From Shewanella cyperi (GTDB taxonomy: Bacteria; Pseudomonadota; Gammaproteobacteria; Enterobacterales; Shewanellaceae): DNA of 64,000 nucleotides. The notes under the pieces were generated by a model. The model was not told the origin of the DNA, did no database searches, and was given only the letters and a program-made list of their open reading frames with translations. The stretch is taken from NCBI RefSeq assembly GCF_017354985.1, contig NZ_CP071501.1, forward strand, positions 825,501 through 889,500, written 5' to 3'. The position numbers and the translations under genes were made by a program. Of this stretch, positions 62,563 to 64,000 are shown in pieces (positions within the stretch are counted from its first letter, which is position 1; every line of letters starts with the position of its first letter).

Positions 62563-64000
62563 ATGCTTAAGCCTTTATCGCCCCCGCCAACCGCCATCAG
62601 GGATGCCGCCGTAATACCCATGGAGCGTCTGCAGGAGATCTGGGGCGAAGGCCTGGCGGCCCTGAGTGCCGAGCAGCGGCTGGAGCTGGAAACCGTACTC
62701 GGGCTCAGCGATTTTATTGCCCGGGAACTGTGCCGCCATCCCGAGTGGATCCCCGAGTATTTTGCCGGTCAGCTGGAAAAAGTAGAACGCAGTGAGTTCG
62801 ACAAAAAACTGCACCAGGATTTGACCAATGTCCGCAGTGAAGACGAAGCCAAGGCTGTGCTGCGCCAGTTCCGCAATCGGCACATGGTGCGCCTGGCCTG
62901 GCGTGATTTTCTCGGTTACAGCGAACTGGAAGAATCCCTGCTGGACATTTCGGCCCTGGCGGAGGCGCTGATCGTCGCCGCCCGGGATTGGCTGTACCAG
63001 GACATGTGTCAGAGCCTGGGCACGCCGGTGGACGGCAATGGCCGGCCCCAGACGCTGATGATCCTCGGTATGGGCAAGCTTGGTGGCCGGGAGCTGAATT
63101 TCTCCTCCGACATCGACCTTATCTTCACCTTCCCCGAACACGGCGAAACCCAGGGAGGCCGTCGCAGCCTCGACAACCAACAGTTTTTTATCCGCATGGG
63201 CCAGCGCCTGGTGAACCTGCTAAACCAGGTGACAGTGGATGGCTTCGTGTTCCGGGTGGATATGCGCCTGCGCCCCTACGGCGAAAGCGGTCCCCTGGTG
63301 GTCAGCTTCAGCGCCCTGGAAGATTACTACCAGGAGCAGGGCCGCGACTGGGAACGTTATGCCATGGTCAAGGCCCGGGCCCTCGGCCCCTGGAGCAGCG
63401 ACAGCGACGAGCTGCACAGCCTGCTGCGCCCCTTTGTGTACCGTCGTTATATCGACTTTTCCGCCATCGAATCCCTGCGGCGCATGAAACAGCTTATCGC
63501 CCAGGAGGTGCGCCGCCGTCAGCTCAAGGACAATATCAAGCTCGGCGCCGGCGGCATCCGTGAGGTGGAGTTCGTGGTGCAATCCTTCCAGCTTATTCGC
63601 GGTGGCCGGGAGCCGGCGCTGCGCACCCAGAGTCTGTTCGGTGCCATAGACACCCTCTACAGCCTGGGTCAGTTGGAATACCTGGCGGTGGATGAACTCA
63701 AACACAGCTATCTGCTGCTCAGACGGGTGGAAAACCTGCTGCAGGCCATAGATGACAAGCAAACCCAGACCCTGCCTGATAACCCGCTGGACTGGCAACG
63801 ACTGTGCTATGCCATGGAGCTGGCCAACGAAATCGATTTGCGTACCCATCTGGAAGCAGCCATGGGCAAGATCCATCGCCATTTCCGCGCCACAGTCGGC
63901 GGCGAGGAGGGGGACGATAACCAGGAGCACTGGACCCACCAATTCTGGAACGTGCAGCAGGACGATCACGCCGAGGCCCTGCTCAGGGATCAGCAAATCG
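62563..64000 (+). CDS. glnE: Glutamine synthetase adenylyltransferase/removase (partial)
   Basis: The frame is open to the right edge; the first 479 residues are seen, about half of the usual length of 940-950. The N-terminal adenylyl-removase nucleotidyltransferase domain has [18 protein letters not shown] with the metal-binding SSDID. Then come [24 protein letters not shown] and [13 protein letters not shown], all GlnE signatures. It controls glutamine synthetase by AMP addition and removal under PII control. AGGGAATATGT precedes the ATG. Confidence 0.96.
   Translation, partial: MLKPLSPPPTAIRDAAVIPMERLQEIWGEGLAALSAEQRLELETVLGLSDFIARELCRHPEWIPEYFAGQLEKVERSEFDKKLHQDLTNVRSEDEAKAVLRQFRNRHMVRLAWRDFLGYSELEESLLDISALAEALIVAARDWLYQDMCQSLGTPVDGNGRPQTLMILGMGKLGGRELNFSSDIDLIFTFPEHGETQGGRRSLDNQQFFIRMGQRLVNLLNQVTVDGFVFRVDMRLRPYGESGPLVVSFSALEDYYQEQGRDWERYAMVKARALGPWSSDSDELHSLLRPFVYRRYIDFSAIESLRRMKQLIAQEVRRRQLKDNIKLGAGGIREVEFVVQSFQLIRGGREPALRTQSLFGAIDTLYSLGQLEYLAVDELKHSYLLLRRVENLLQAIDDKQTQTLPDNPLDWQRLCYAMELANEIDLRTHLEAAMGKIHRHFRATVGGEEGDDNQEHWTHQFWNVQQDDHAEALLRDQQI

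Overview
The window looks like a Shewanella-type gammaproteobacterial chromosome. Supporting signs are the gene orders ygfA-6S RNA-zapA/ygfB-ubiH-ubiI-gcvTHP, cydDC near rhlE, a putA encoding about 1060 residues, and pit/phoU-like genes and ygiF close to glnE. Core genes are GC-rich. Two accessory zones differ sharply: an AT-rich defence island (about 20.2-23.8 kb) and a repeat/cassette island (about 44-47.7 kb).

Region by region: 1-6.6 kb is a putrescine and GABA degradation operon (puuC end, puuD, puuA, puuB, gabD, gabT) that would turn putrescine into succinate. 6.7-12.7 kb holds a DUF4097 lipoprotein, rpiA, a DUF808 membrane protein, small membrane proteins, 5-formyl-THF cyclo-ligase (ygfA), 6S RNA, zapA and ygfB. 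12.7-20 kb carries ubiquinone hydroxylases ubiH-ubiI and the glycine cleavage operon gcvTHP. 20.2-21.4 kb contains three copies, in both orientations, of a structured non-coding repeat. Next to it is a two-gene AAA-ATPase/HNH nuclease pair of the Septu (PtuAB-like) anti-phage type, followed by a repeat remnant. 23.9-38.8 kb has an AraC regulator, a double-thioredoxin protein, an M43 metalloprotease, a periplasmic cyclophilin, a lipoprotein cytochrome, a MASE1/CHASE/PAS/GGDEF cyclase with a coupled 49-residue membrane protein, a histidine-kinase remnant, a tandem universal stress protein, rhlE and a DUF3626 protein. 38.9-43.9 kb has cydDC, a small HTH protein and a sulfurtransferase.

44-47.7 kb is a tandem array of the same repeat family. 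One copy is split by a three-gene insert (SRPBCC protein, small membrane protein, DUF6678-like protein), and two attC-like inverted repeats separate the three genes. 47.8-64 kb contains putA, a YgiM-like SH3 protein, pit and its PhoU-like partner, ygiF, and two envelope/polyamine operons. One runs DUF2170-PspA-DUF2491-RHH-like-ion channel; the other runs lipoprotein-DUF350-membrane spermidine synthase. Both appear controlled by the same 13-bp palindrome, GACATAATATGTC. The window ends inside glnE.

The most unusual content is the repeat family of roughly 0.5 kb. Several hairpin stems keep pairing although their sequences differ between copies. Copies occur at both accessory-gene sites, and no transposase, integrase or reverse transcriptase is visible in the window. 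All family assignments are from reading the sequence; no database search was run.
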